Assembly: GCF_016654115.1 (NCBI RefSeq)
Contig: NZ_JAEQAZ010000107.1
Location: 1-33,005, forward strand
From: Streptomyces sp. MBT53
Lineage (GTDB): Bacteria > Actinomycetota > Actinomycetes > Streptomycetales > Streptomycetaceae
Direction of reading: 5' to 3'
DNA: 33,005 bases
Part shown: piece after piece, positions 15,710 to 22,990 of the stretch
Layout of the letters: each line of letters begins with the position of its first letter
How positions within the stretch are numbered: position 1 is the first letter of the stretch
Translations under genes and position numbers: made by a program
Notes under the pieces: model-generated
The model's input: the letters and a program-made list of their open reading frames with translations, nothing else
Databases searched by the model: none
What the model was told of the DNA's origin: nothing

Positions 15710-18490
15710 TCAGCTCTCGCCGACCTCCGCTGCCGCGGCCTTGCGGGGACGTCGCACCCTCGGCTTCGCCTCGGCTGCCTCCGTCTCCGCCACGACCGGG
15801 GCCTCGGCGGCCTTGCGGGTGGTACGGCGACGGGGCTTGGCCTCCGCCTCCTCGGCGACCTGGGCCGGGATGTCGGCGACGGCCTTGCGGGCCGTGGCGC
15901 GACGGCGCGGCTTGGCTTCAGCCTCCTCGGCCACGGTTTCGGCGGCGACGGCCGCGGTCTTCCGGGTCCGGGTGGTGCGCGGCTTGGTCTCGACGGCTTC
16001 CGGCGCCTCGGTGGCCACCGCGGCGGCAGCCGTCTTGCGCGTCCGACGCGGCTTGACCTCGGCGGCCTCCGGTACCTCGACGGCTACCGGAGCGGCGGCG
16101 GCCTTGCGGGTGCGGCGCGGCTTGGTCTCGACGGCCTCGACCGTGTCCAGGACGGCTTCGGCGGCCTCGGTGGCAACCGCGGCCTTCCGGGTCCGGGTGG
16201 TGCGCGGCTTGGCCTCGACGGCTTCCGGCGCCTCGGTGGCCACCGGAGCGGCGGCGGCCTTGCGGGTCCGACGCGGCTTGGTCTCGACGGCCTCGGCCGT
16301 GTCCAGGACGGCCTCGGCGGCGACCGCGGCCTTCCGGGTCCGGCGCGGCTTGGCCTCCGCGGCGACCGTCTCGTCCGCCGCGACCGGGGCCTCGGCGACC
16401 TTGCGGGTCGTACGGCGAGGCTTGACCTCGGACTCCTCGGCGACCTGGGCCGGGATGTCGGCGACGGCCTTGCGGGTCGTGGCGCGACGGCTCGGCTTGG
16501 CCTCCGTGCCCTCGGCCGTGTCGACGGCGACTACCTCGGCCGGAGCCGCGGTCTTCCGGGTCCGGGTGCGCCGCGGCTTGGCCTCGACGGCCTCGGCCGT
16601 GTCGACCGCGGCTACGGCGGCGGCCTCCGCCACGGCCTCGACCGGCTCCGTGGCCGCTACGGCCTTACGGGTCCGGCGGCGCGGCTTCGTCTCCTCGGCG
16701 ACCGGGGCCTCGGCCACCGGCGTCTCGGCGACCACGGTCTCGGCCGTCGCGATCGCCGGCTCCGCGGACTTGCGGGTCCGGCGGCGGCGCGACGGCGCGG
16801 GGGCGTCGAGGGCCGGGCCCTCGGCCGTGGCCACGGCGTTCTCCGCGGCCTCGGGTGCGGCTGCGGAGGCGACCGCCGTGGCCGGCAGCTGCTCTCCCGT
16901 CGCTCCGGTACGGGTGCGGCGACGGCGGCGCGGAGTGCGGCCCGCGGTCTCCTCGGAGGCGGCCAGTGCGGTCTCCTCCGACGTGGGCGTCACGGCCGTA
17001 GCGGCCGAAGTCCCTTCCATCGGGGCGCCGTTGCGCGTGCGACGGCGGCGGCGCGGGGTGCGTGCCGGGCGCTCGGCGTCGACGGGACCGGCGCTGGAGC
17101 GGGACTCGTTCCGGTTGTCCCGGCCGGCGTCACGTCCGCCTCGGCCGCTGTCACGACCGCCACGGCCGGCGTCACGACCGCCACGGCCACGCGGGCCGCC
17201 GCGACCGCCGGTCTCGCCGAGGTCCTCGACCTCCTCCGCGGCCAGCCCGGCACGCGTGCGCTCCGAGCGGGGCAGGACACCCTTGGTGCCCGCGGGGATG
17301 TTCATCTCCTCGAAGAAGTGCGGGGAGGTGGAGTACGTCTCCGGCGGGTCGTTGAACTTGAGGTCCAGCGCCTTGTTGATGAGCTGCCAGCGCGGGATGT
17401 CGTCCCAGTCGACGAGGGTGACCGCGATGCCCTTGGCGCCCGCGCGGCCCGTACGGCCGATGCGGTGCAGGTAGGTCTTCTCGTCCTCGGGGGACTGGTA
17501 GTTGATGACGTGCGTGACGCCCTCGACGTCGATACCGCGGGCGGCGACGTCGGTGCAGACGAGCACGTCGACCTTGCCGTTGCGGAACGCGCGCAGTGCC
17601 TGCTCGCGGGCGCCCTGGCCGAGGTCGCCGTGGACCGCGCCGGACGCGAAGCCGCGCTGCTGGAGCTGGTCGGCGAGGTCGGCCGCGGTGCGCTTGGTGC
17701 GGCAGAAGACCATGACCAGGCCCCGGCCCTCGGCCTGCAGGATGCGGGCGACCAGCTCGGGCTTGTCCATGTTGTGCGCGCGGTAGACGAACTGCTTGGT
17801 GTTCGCGACCGTCTTGCCCTCGTCGTCCGGCGCGGTGGCGCGGATGTGCGTGGGCTGCGACATGTAGCGGCGCGCGAGACCGATGACCGCGCCCGGCATG
17901 GTCGCCGAGAACAGCATCGTCTGGCGGCGGGCCGGCAGGAAGTTGATGATCTTCTCGACGTCGGGCAGGAAGCCCAGGTCGAGCATCTCGTCGGCCTCGT
18001 CGAGGACGAGCGACTTGATGTGCTTCAGGTCGAGCTTCTTCTGACCGGCGAGGTCGAGCAGCCGGCCCGGGGTGCCGACGACGACGTCGACGCCCTTGCG
18101 GAGCGCCTCGACCTGCGGCTCGTAGGCCCGGCCGCCGTAGATGGCGAGGACGCGTACGTTGCGCACCTTGCCGGCGGTCAGCAGGTCGTTGGTGACCTGC
18201 GTGCACAGCTCGCGCGTGGGGACGACGACGAGTGCCTGCGGGGCGTCGGTCAGCTGCTCGGGCTTGGCGCGTCCGGCCTCGACATCGGCGGGGACGGTGA
18301 CGCGCTCCAGGAGCGGGAGGCCGAAGCCCAGCGTCTTGCCGGTGCCGGTCTTGGCCTGGCCGATCACGTCCGTGCCGGTGAGGGCGACGGGGAGGGTCAT
18401 CTCCTGGATCGGGAAGGGGGAGACGATACCGACGGCCTCAAGGGCCTCAGCGGTCTCGGGAAGGATTCCGAGCTCTCGGAAAGTAGTCAG
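15710..18490 (-). CDS. DEAD-box RNA helicase with RGG segment and long lysine/arginine/alanine repeat tail
   Basis: About 926 residues. The core carries every DEAD-box motif: Q motif FPIQ (26-29), Walker A AKTGTGKT (46-53), PTREL (91-95), TPGR (140-143), DEAD (164-167), SAT (195-197), ARGID (317-321) and HRIGRTGRAG (342-351). Residues 425-460 form an RGG-type segment. From about 478 to the end, 16 basic blocks (KPRRTRKAA type) alternate with Ala/Val/Glu-rich spacers, recalling histone H1 or SRP-like tails. It likely unwinds or remodels RNA, with the tail binding nucleic acid. The start is unusual: the conserved N-terminus TTFRELGILPE follows a CTG at 18490 preceded by AAGAGG, and no in-frame ATG or GTG lies nearby. 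A weak in-frame TTG exists upstream, and the frame is open to 18781. Confidence 0.9.
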   Translation of the reverse strand: MTTFRELGILPETAEALEAVGIVSPFPIQEMTLPVALTGTDVIGQAKTGTGKTLGFGLPLLERVTVPADVEAGRAKPEQLTDAPQALVVVPTRELCTQVTNDLLTAGKVRNVRVLAIYGGRAYEPQVEALRKGVDVVVGTPGRLLDLAGQKKLDLKHIKSLVLDEADEMLDLGFLPDVEKIINFLPARRQTMLFSATMPGAVIGLARRYMSQPTHIRATAPDDEGKTVANTKQFVYRAHNMDKPELVARILQAEGRGLVMVFCRTKRTAADLADQLQQRGFASGAVHGDLGQGAREQALRAFRNGKVDVLVCTDVAARGIDVEGVTHVINYQSPEDEKTYLHRIGRTGRAGAKGIAVTLVDWDDIPRWQLINKALDLKFNDPPETYSTSPHFFEEMNIPAGTKGVLPRSERTRAGLAAEEVEDLGETGGRGGPRGRGGRDAGRGGRDSGRGGRDAGRDNRNESRSSAGPVDAERPARTPRRRRRTRNGAPMEGTSAATAVTPTSEETALAASEETAGRTPRRRRRTRTGATGEQLPATAVASAAAPEAAENAVATAEGPALDAPAPSRRRRTRKSAEPAIATAETVVAETPVAEAPVAEETKPRRRTRKAVAATEPVEAVAEAAAVAAVDTAEAVEAKPRRTRTRKTAAPAEVVAVDTAEGTEAKPSRRATTRKAVADIPAQVAEESEVKPRRTTRKVAEAPVAADETVAAEAKPRRTRKAAVAAEAVLDTAEAVETKPRRTRKAAAAPVATEAPEAVEAKPRTTRTRKAAVATEAAEAVLDTVEAVETKPRRTRKAAAAPVAVEVPEAAEVKPRRTRKTAAAAVATEAPEAVETKPRTTRTRKTAAVAAETVAEEAEAKPRRRATARKAVADIPAQVAEEAEAKPRRRTTRKAAEAPVVAETEAAEAKPRVRRPRKAAAAEVGES
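15713..17059 (-). repeat. Degenerate tandem repeats coding for the helicase tail
   Basis: Units of about 60-110 bases code for a basic block (consensus KPRRTRKAA) plus an Ala/Val/Glu spacer, repeated 16 times. Two larger duplications are visible at protein level: RKAVADIPAQVAEE occurs twice, and AEAVETKPRRTRKAAAAPV recurs in near-identical form. Recombination between units is likely to change tail length between strains. Confidence 0.85.
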
Positions 18491-18867
18491 GGTGCTGCCT
18501 CTTCTGTGTGCGCGGTGCGAGGCGAGCGCGGGGGTCGTGTCAGGACCGTGCCGGGACGTCGGCTGCCAATACGGCAAGCCGTAAAGACACGGGACAACTG
18601 CCGACGCTCTAGCGCTCGAACCGCTGAGGGTCCCCCTCCGAACTTCGTACGCAAAGTGCCGTACGGGTGAGGAGGGCTGTCGGGTCGGAGCCGATCGGGC
18701 CACCGACCGGGCATCCTCATTCGTGCGGCCCGGCGAATATTCGGCGGGCGCATTACCACCATACCCCGGAATCACGCACATGCGTTGGCCGATTTGGTCA
18801 CGTAGTCGTCGTCACACTGACTGACCAGGGCCTTCCGCCGTGCGGTGGGCGGGCTATTGTGCGCTTC
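18491..18867. other. 377-base divergent region between the helicase and the ferritin-like gene
   Basis: It contains no separate gene that I can support. The helicase reading frame stays open through most of it but without codon bias or a ribosome site. A small palindrome TACGGC-AA-GCCGTA lies at 18570-18583 in the presumed helicase leader. At the other end TATTGT (18855-18860) lies 7 bases before the ferritin-like ATG, which has no ribosome site, so that gene may be leaderless. A long untranslated leader for the helicase would fit the known regulation of such helicases in other bacteria, but nothing here proves it. Confidence 0.5.
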
Positions 18868-19605
18868 ATGACGACCGCTGACAACGCCTCCGACGCACCC
18901 GCCGAACCCACCGGAGTCGCCGCCCAGGAGTGGGCCACGGCCTCCGCCGACCCGCAGTACCGCAACGCGGTCGTGGACCTGCTCGGCGCGCTCGCGTACG
19001 GCGAGCTGGCGGCGTTCGAGCGGCTCGCGGAGGACGCCAAGCTGGCGCCGACGCTCGCGGACAAGGCGGAGCTGGCGAAGATGGCGTCGGCCGAGTTCCA
19101 CCACTTCGAGCAGCTCAGGGACCGGCTCACGGAGATCGGGGCCGAGCCGACCGAGGCGATGCAGCCGTTCGTCGCCGCGCTCGACGGCTTCCACAGGCAG
19201 ACGGCCCCGTCGGACTGGCTGGAGGGGCTCGTCAAGGCGTACGTCGGCGACTCGATCGCCAGCGACTTCTACCGCGAGGTCGCGGCCCGCCTCGACAAGG
19301 ACTCCCGCTCGCTGGTGCTCGGCGTCCTCGACGACACCGGGCACGCCAGTTTCGCCGTGGAAAAGGTACGCGCGGCGATCGACGCGGACCCGCGCGTGGG
19401 GGGCCGACTCGCCCTGTGGGCACGGCGGTTGATGGGTGAGGCGCTGTCGCAGTCCCAGCGAGTGGTCGCCGACCGGGACGCGCTGTCGACGATGCTCGTG
19501 GGCGGAGTCGCGGACGGCTTCGACCTCGCGGAGGTGGGCCGGATGTTCTCCCGGATCACCGAGGCGCACACCAAGCGGATGGCCGCGCTGGGGCTTGCTG
19601 CCTAG
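18868..19605 (+). CDS. Ferritin-like fold protein, MiaE-like hydroxylase relative
   Basis: A 245-residue, all-helical protein with ferritin-like metal ligands: YGELAAFERL (Glu), then MASAEFHHFEQL (Glu and His of an ExxH pair). A later pair of helices follows (VKAYVGDSIASDFYREVA; LDDTGHASFAVEKV), where Asp/Glu and His could complete a di-iron site. The closest remembered relatives are tRNA-(MS2IO6A) hydroxylase-like proteins. Since the gene sits back to back with an RNA helicase here and in mycobacteria, an RNA-modifying oxygenase is a fair guess but unproven. ATG 18868 gives a 35-residue polar N-terminus before the domain. TATTGT 7 bases upstream suggests a leaderless start. Confidence 0.82.
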   Translation: MTTADNASDAPAEPTGVAAQEWATASADPQYRNAVVDLLGALAYGELAAFERLAEDAKLAPTLADKAELAKMASAEFHHFEQLRDRLTEIGAEPTEAMQPFVAALDGFHRQTAPSDWLEGLVKAYVGDSIASDFYREVAARLDKDSRSLVLGVLDDTGHASFAVEKVRAAIDADPRVGGRLALWARRLMGEALSQSQRVVADRDALSTMLVGGVADGFDLAEVGRMFSRITEAHTKRMAALGLAA

Positions 19606-19645
19606 CCATACCGGCTGACCTGGGGCGGTCGTCGCCCAGCTGCGG

Positions 19646-19915
19646 TTACGCGGGGGCGGATCGCCCCCGGAGTCGTCTCGACGGTCGAAGCAGCAGGGAG
19701 AGCGAGGCGGCCGAGACGACCGCCGCGCCGAGCAGGCTCGGCAGGCCGCTGCCGGGGCCCAGCGCGCTGTGCGTGACGAAGTCGCCGAAAAGCGCTCCGG
19801 CGAAACCGGTGGAGAAGACCAGCGTGCGGGCCGGAAGACGGTCCGCGAGACGGTGGGTGGCCGCCCAGGCGAGCAGCAGACCCAGCACGGCGGAGCCGAG
19901 CGCTTCCAGGATCAT
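19646..19915 (-). CDS. Small integral membrane protein, 89 aa, GlsB/YeaQ-like
   Basis: Three hydrophobic helices are separated by short turns: LEALGSAVLGLLLAWAATH, TLVFSTGFAGALFGDFVTHS and LPSLLGAAVVSAASLSLLL. It ends in a basic tail (RPSRRLRGRSAPA). Size and Gly-rich helices resemble the GlsB/YeaQ/YmgE stress-associated membrane proteins, but no decisive motif is present. The ATG at 19915 is favoured because GGGAGG lies about 10 bases upstream; an upstream start would add 14 polar residues. It converges on the ferritin-like gene and is downstream of the DUF3107 gene in the same direction, across a strong terminator. Confidence 0.72.
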   Translation of the reverse strand: MILEALGSAVLGLLLAWAATHRLADRLPARTLVFSTGFAGALFGDFVTHSALGPGSGLPSLLGAAVVSAASLSLLLRPSRRLRGRSAPA

Positions 19916-20031
19916 CACGGGGGTCCCTCCCACGGTCGGCCTGCGTACTGCTGTCACAGCCGGTCATACCCGTGACCTGCGGAATGCAATCCTCCCCTGT
20001 GGGCGACTTGTGCTCCATCTGTGATGGAAAC

Positions 20032-20073
20032 GCGAGGGGGCCCGGCGACCTTCCGGTCGCCGGGCCCCCTCGC
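20032..20073 (-). terminator. Strong terminator after the DUF3107 gene
   Basis: Perfect 19-bp arms at 20032-20050 and 20055-20073 surround loop TTCC (20051-20054). It starts 13 bases after the stop codon of the minus-strand gene ending at 20087 and separates it from the membrane protein gene. Confidence 0.88.
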
Positions 20074-20086
20074 TGTTCGCTCGTGA

Positions 20087-20314
20087 CTACAGCGCGCCGA
20101 AGCCCACCTTGCGCGGGGCCGCCTCGCCGAGCTCGACATAGGCGAGCCGGTCGGCGGGGACGAGAACCTTGCGGCCGTGCTCGTCCACGAGGCTCAGCAG
20201 CGGAGCCTTCCCGGTCAGTGCCTCGGCCACGGCCTGCTCGACCTCCTCGGCGCTCTGACCGGTCTCCAGAACGATCTCGCGAGGCGTGTGCAGCACGCCG
20301 ATCTTGACCTCCAC
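20087..20314 (-). CDS. DUF3107 family protein (TB9.4-like)
   Basis: A 75-residue soluble protein: MEVKIGVLHTPREIVLETG, a helix QSAEEVEQAVAEAL, then LSLVDEHGRKVLVPADRL and AYVELGEAAPRKVGFG. The beta-alpha-beta pattern and the closing KVGFG are typical of DUF3107; the mycobacterial relative is TB9.4 (Rv3208A). The function is unknown. The GTG start is preceded by GGAGGG at normal spacing. A -10-like TAGTGT on the minus strand at 20376-20371 gives a leader of about 50 bases. It lies downstream of the TetR gene in the same direction, as in mycobacteria. Confidence 0.88.
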   Translation of the reverse strand: MEVKIGVLHTPREIVLETGQSAEEVEQAVAEALTGKAPLLSLVDEHGRKVLVPADRLAYVELGEAAPRKVGFGAL

Positions 20315-20457
20315 GCTATGTCCCTCCGACGGTCAGCAAAGTGCGCGATCTTCCGCGCCGTACGCAGCACACACTAGCCCGGTGAGAGGACGTAGATGTT
20401 CCGCGCCGGGAACGCCAGGAGCGAACACCGGACGGGAACAAAAAGGGAGCCCGGCGG

Positions 20458-21102
20458 TCAGTGGTGCTGTTCGCTCCCGTGCAGCGGGAAACCGGCGATG
20501 CCCCGCCAGGCCAGCGAGGCCAGCAGCTGGACCGCCTGGTCGCGCGGGACACTGCGGTCGCTGTGCAGCCAGGAACGGGCGACGACCTGGGCGAGACCGC
20601 CCAGACCGGAGGCCAGGAGCATCGACTCGGCCCGCGAGAGGCCGGTGTCCTCGGCGATGACGTCACAGATCGCCACGGCGCACTCGTTCGTCACCTTGTC
20701 GACGCGCTCGCGCACGGCGGGCTCGTTCGTCAGGTCCGACTCGAAGACCAGCCGGAAGGCGCCGCCGTCGTCCTCGACGTAGGCGAAGTACGCGTCCATC
20801 GTGGCGCGGACGCGCTGCTTGTTGTCGGACGTCGACGCGAGCGCGGTCTGCACCGCCTGGATCAGCGACTCGCAGTGCTGGTCGAGGAGGGCCAGGTAGA
20901 GGTCGAGTTTGCCGGGGAAGTGCTGGTAGAGCACCGGCTTGCTGACGCCGGCGCGCTCGGCGATGTCGTCCATCGCGGCCGCGTGGTACCCCTGCGCGAC
21001 GAAGACCTCCTGGGCGGCGCCCAGCAACTGGTTCCGTCGGGCACGGCGCGGCAGGCGGGTGCCCCGCGGGCGCGCCGCCTCTGTCTGCTCGATGGCTGTC
21101 AC
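20458..21102 (-). CDS. TetR-family transcriptional regulator
   Basis: A 214-residue regulator. The N-terminal helix-turn-helix is clear: RRNQLLGAAQEVFVAQGYHA, then DDIAERAGVSKPVLYQHFP and GKLDLYLALLD. The all-helical ligand-binding half follows, including YFAYVEDDGGAFRLVFESDL. The ligand is unknown; this subgroup is widely conserved in actinobacteria (mycobacterial Rv3208 is the positional equivalent). The GTG start at 21102 is chosen for GGGAGG just upstream; an in-frame ATG at 21126 has no ribosome site. Upstream the bases GCGCT-GCG-AGCGC (21175-21187) form a short inverted repeat that could be an autoregulatory operator. It shares its direction with the acidic protein gene above and DUF3107 below. 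Confidence 0.9.
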   Translation of the reverse strand: MTAIEQTEAARPRGTRLPRRARRNQLLGAAQEVFVAQGYHAAAMDDIAERAGVSKPVLYQHFPGKLDLYLALLDQHCESLIQAVQTALASTSDNKQRVRATMDAYFAYVEDDGGAFRLVFESDLTNEPAVRERVDKVTNECAVAICDVIAEDTGLSRAESMLLASGLGGLAQVVARSWLHSDRSVPRDQAVQLLASLAWRGIAGFPLHGSEQHH

Positions 21103-21315
21103 GCCGCCTCCCAATGTCGTCCTCATGCGGTGAGCGCCGCGCGGCCATCGTACTTTTCGGTAACCCTGGTGTGCGCGCTGCGAGCGCAGAATTTCACGGA
21201 CCGGACGGTGACGGAAGTCGCGCAAAGTTTTTCGAAACGGGATGGAGCGGGCATGGGGGCGCGGTTCGGTGCGCGCTCCCGGGGGAGGCGGGGGACGGTG
21301 GTGACTGTGGGGCGG

Positions 21316-21534
21316 TCAGCGATAGTCGTCCTCGTTGATGGCCACGACCCGGGCCTGTTCGATGACGTCGGCCTCGTTCGCGGAGTCCGGATCCACCTCG
21401 GTCAGCGGGTCGTCGCGGTCCGTCGTCACCTCGGTCGACTGCTCGGCGGCGTCGCCCTCCGGGGCTTCGACGTCGAGTTCGGCGGCGCCGCTCTCGTCCT
21501 CGAAGGTCTCGGGATCGGTGGGATCGACGGCCAT
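21316..21534 (-). CDS. Small acidic conserved protein, 72 aa
   Basis: A highly acidic, probably disordered protein starting MAVDPTDPETFEDESG and ending ADVIEQARVVAINEDDYR. The conserved C-terminus contains DPDSANEADVIEQARVV, which looks like one amphipathic helix. ATG 21534 has GGGAG 8 bases upstream; a longer frame from 21591 lacks a ribosome site. I know of no function. It is divergent from the second alpha/beta hydrolase and lies upstream of the TetR gene. A short repeat CTCCC-GG-GGGAG (21276-21287) after the stop may end transcription. Confidence 0.72.
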   Translation of the reverse strand: MAVDPTDPETFEDESGAAELDVEAPEGDAAEQSTEVTTDRDDPLTEVDPDSANEADVIEQARVVAINEDDYR

Positions 21535-21672
21535 GGCGGGCTCCCTTCCTAGTACGTCCCTGTACGTCTCCGACGAAGCAGGGGGCCACATACGGGTGCC
21601 CTGTCTCTACGAGCCTAGGAGACTCCCGATCCGGACGCCATGCGATGGGCTGGGCGGCCGTCCGGCTTGCCC

Positions 21673-21713
21673 GCCCACCCGCGCGCGGGTGGGCCGTCGG
21701 CGGTCCGCCGACG
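21673..21713. repeat. Two adjacent perfect palindromes in a divergent intergenic region
   Basis: The first has arms GCCCACCCGC (21673-21682) and GCGGGTGGGC (21685-21694) with two bases between. The second, starting at the next base, has arms CGTCGGCGG (21695-21703) and CCGCCGACG (21705-21713) around one base. They lie between two divergent start codons (21534 and 21779) and upstream of the predicted promoter for the hydrolase. Confidence 0.7.
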
Positions 21714-21742
21714 ACCCGTTCGCTGTCTGTGACGGCGAACAC

Positions 21743-21772
21743 ATGAACCACAGCGTGATCGTCTCGTAACAT
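21743..21772 (+). promoter_or_regulatory. Predicted leaderless promoter of the second alpha/beta hydrolase
   Basis: ATGAAC (21743-21748), an 18-base spacer and TAACAT (21767-21772) are followed after 6 bases by the ATG at 21779. No ribosome site is present, so transcription would start at or next to the start codon. Confidence 0.5.
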
Positions 21773-21778
21773 TGCCGC

Positions 21779-22981
21779 ATGTCTTCGACAGAGCTGCCCT
21801 CCGTGTCGGTCGCCGCCGTGCTCCCGAAAGTGGCGCCCGTCAGAGTCGGCGACGGCGAGCGGCTCCGGTCGGTCGGCCTGCCGGGGATGACCCTCACGGT
21901 GCGGTCGAGGCCACCGGTCCGCGAAGGACTCCCGCCCGCGCTCTACGTCCACGGGCTCGGCGGTTCCTCGCAGAACTGGTCGCTGCTCATGGCCGAACTC
22001 GACGGCGTGGTCGACAGCGAGGCCCTTGACCTGCCGGGCTTCGGCGACTCCCCGCCACCGGACGACGGCGACTACTCCGTCACGGGGCACGCGCGCGCGG
22101 TCATCCGCTACCTCGACGCGGCCGGCCGCGGCCCGGTGCACCTCCTCGGCAACTCCCTGGGCGGCGCGATCACGACCCGCGTGGCCGCGGTGCGCCCGGA
22201 CCTCGTCCGCACGCTCACCCTCGTCTCCCCGGCCCTCCCGGAGCTCCGCGTCCAGCGCACGGCGGTCCCGACGGCGCTGCTCGGCGTACCGGGAGTGGCC
22301 TCCCTGTTCACCCGCGTCAGCAGGGAATGGACGGCCGAACAGCGCGTCCGCGGCGTCATGGCCCTCTGCTACGGCGATCCCGGCCAGGTGACGCCCGAGG
22401 AGTTCCGCTACGCCGTCGAGGAACTCGAACGGCGGCTCCAACTGCCGTACTTCTGGGACGTGATGGCCCGTTCCTCCCGGGGCGTCGTGAACGCGTACAC
22501 GCTCGGCGGCCAACACGGCCTGTGGCGCCAGGCCGAGCGCGTCCTCGCCCCGACCCTCCTCGTCTACGGCCGCCGGGACCAACTGGTCGGCTACCGCATG
22601 GCCCAGCGGGCGGCCCGCGCCTTCCGCGACTCCCGACTGCTGTCCCTGCCGGACGCGGGGCATGTCGCGATGATGGAGTACCCGGAGGTCGTGGCCGGGG
22701 CGTTCCGTGAACTGCTCGCGGATGCGGGGGAGTTGGGGACGGATGTTGGTGCCGGCATCGGTGGGGGAGCGGTCGCGCTGACGGGGCGTCGGACGGTTGA
22801 CGCGGAAGCGGTGGGCCGCGGTGGGCAGGGTGGCCGAGGGGGTCAGAGCGGCAGGGGTGGTGCGCGGGGGGTCCGTGACGGCGGTTCGGTGAGTACGGTG
22901 AGCGAGAGCGGCGGTGCGGGGGCGGGTGCCGGTTCCGGCGCCGCGGGTGACGCCAACGACGATACGAACGCGGGGAGTTGA
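21779..22981 (+). CDS. Alpha/beta hydrolase with Gly/Ser-rich C-terminal tail
   Basis: A 400-residue protein. Residues 45-315 form an alpha/beta hydrolase: YVHGLGGSSQNWS (oxyanion region), LDLPGFGDS, HLLGNSLGGA with nucleophile Ser126, YGRRDQLV with Asp267, and PDAGHVAMMEYPE with His295. The final 85 residues are low-complexity Gly/Ala/Ser/Arg (GRGGQGGRGGQSGRGGARG), unlike a normal family member, and end in an acidic stretch. The substrate is unknown. The stop at 22979-22981 lies 9 bases before the GTG of the DUF3152 gene, whose ribosome site AGGAGG begins at the last base of this stop, so the two are translationally coupled. It is probably leaderless (see the promoter at 21743). Confidence 0.87.
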   Translation: MSSTELPSVSVAAVLPKVAPVRVGDGERLRSVGLPGMTLTVRSRPPVREGLPPALYVHGLGGSSQNWSLLMAELDGVVDSEALDLPGFGDSPPPDDGDYSVTGHARAVIRYLDAAGRGPVHLLGNSLGGAITTRVAAVRPDLVRTLTLVSPALPELRVQRTAVPTALLGVPGVASLFTRVSREWTAEQRVRGVMALCYGDPGQVTPEEFRYAVEELERRLQLPYFWDVMARSSRGVVNAYTLGGQHGLWRQAERVLAPTLLVYGRRDQLVGYRMAQRAARAFRDSRLLSLPDAGHVAMMEYPEVVAGAFRELLADAGELGTDVGAGIGGGAVALTGRRTVDAEAVGRGGQGGRGGQSGRGGARGVRDGGSVSTVSESGGAGAGAGSGAAGDANDDTNAGS

Positions 22982-22990
22982 GGAGGCGAC

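Noticed and set aside
15665..18670. A 1001-codon plus-strand frame opposite the helicase
   Set aside because: Gly/Leu/Arg-rich shadow produced by the helicase codon bias; the minus strand carries all DEAD-box motifs.
18491..18781. Extending the helicase to an ATG at 18781
   Set aside because: The extension has poor codon bias, no family similarity and covers most of the divergent promoter region.
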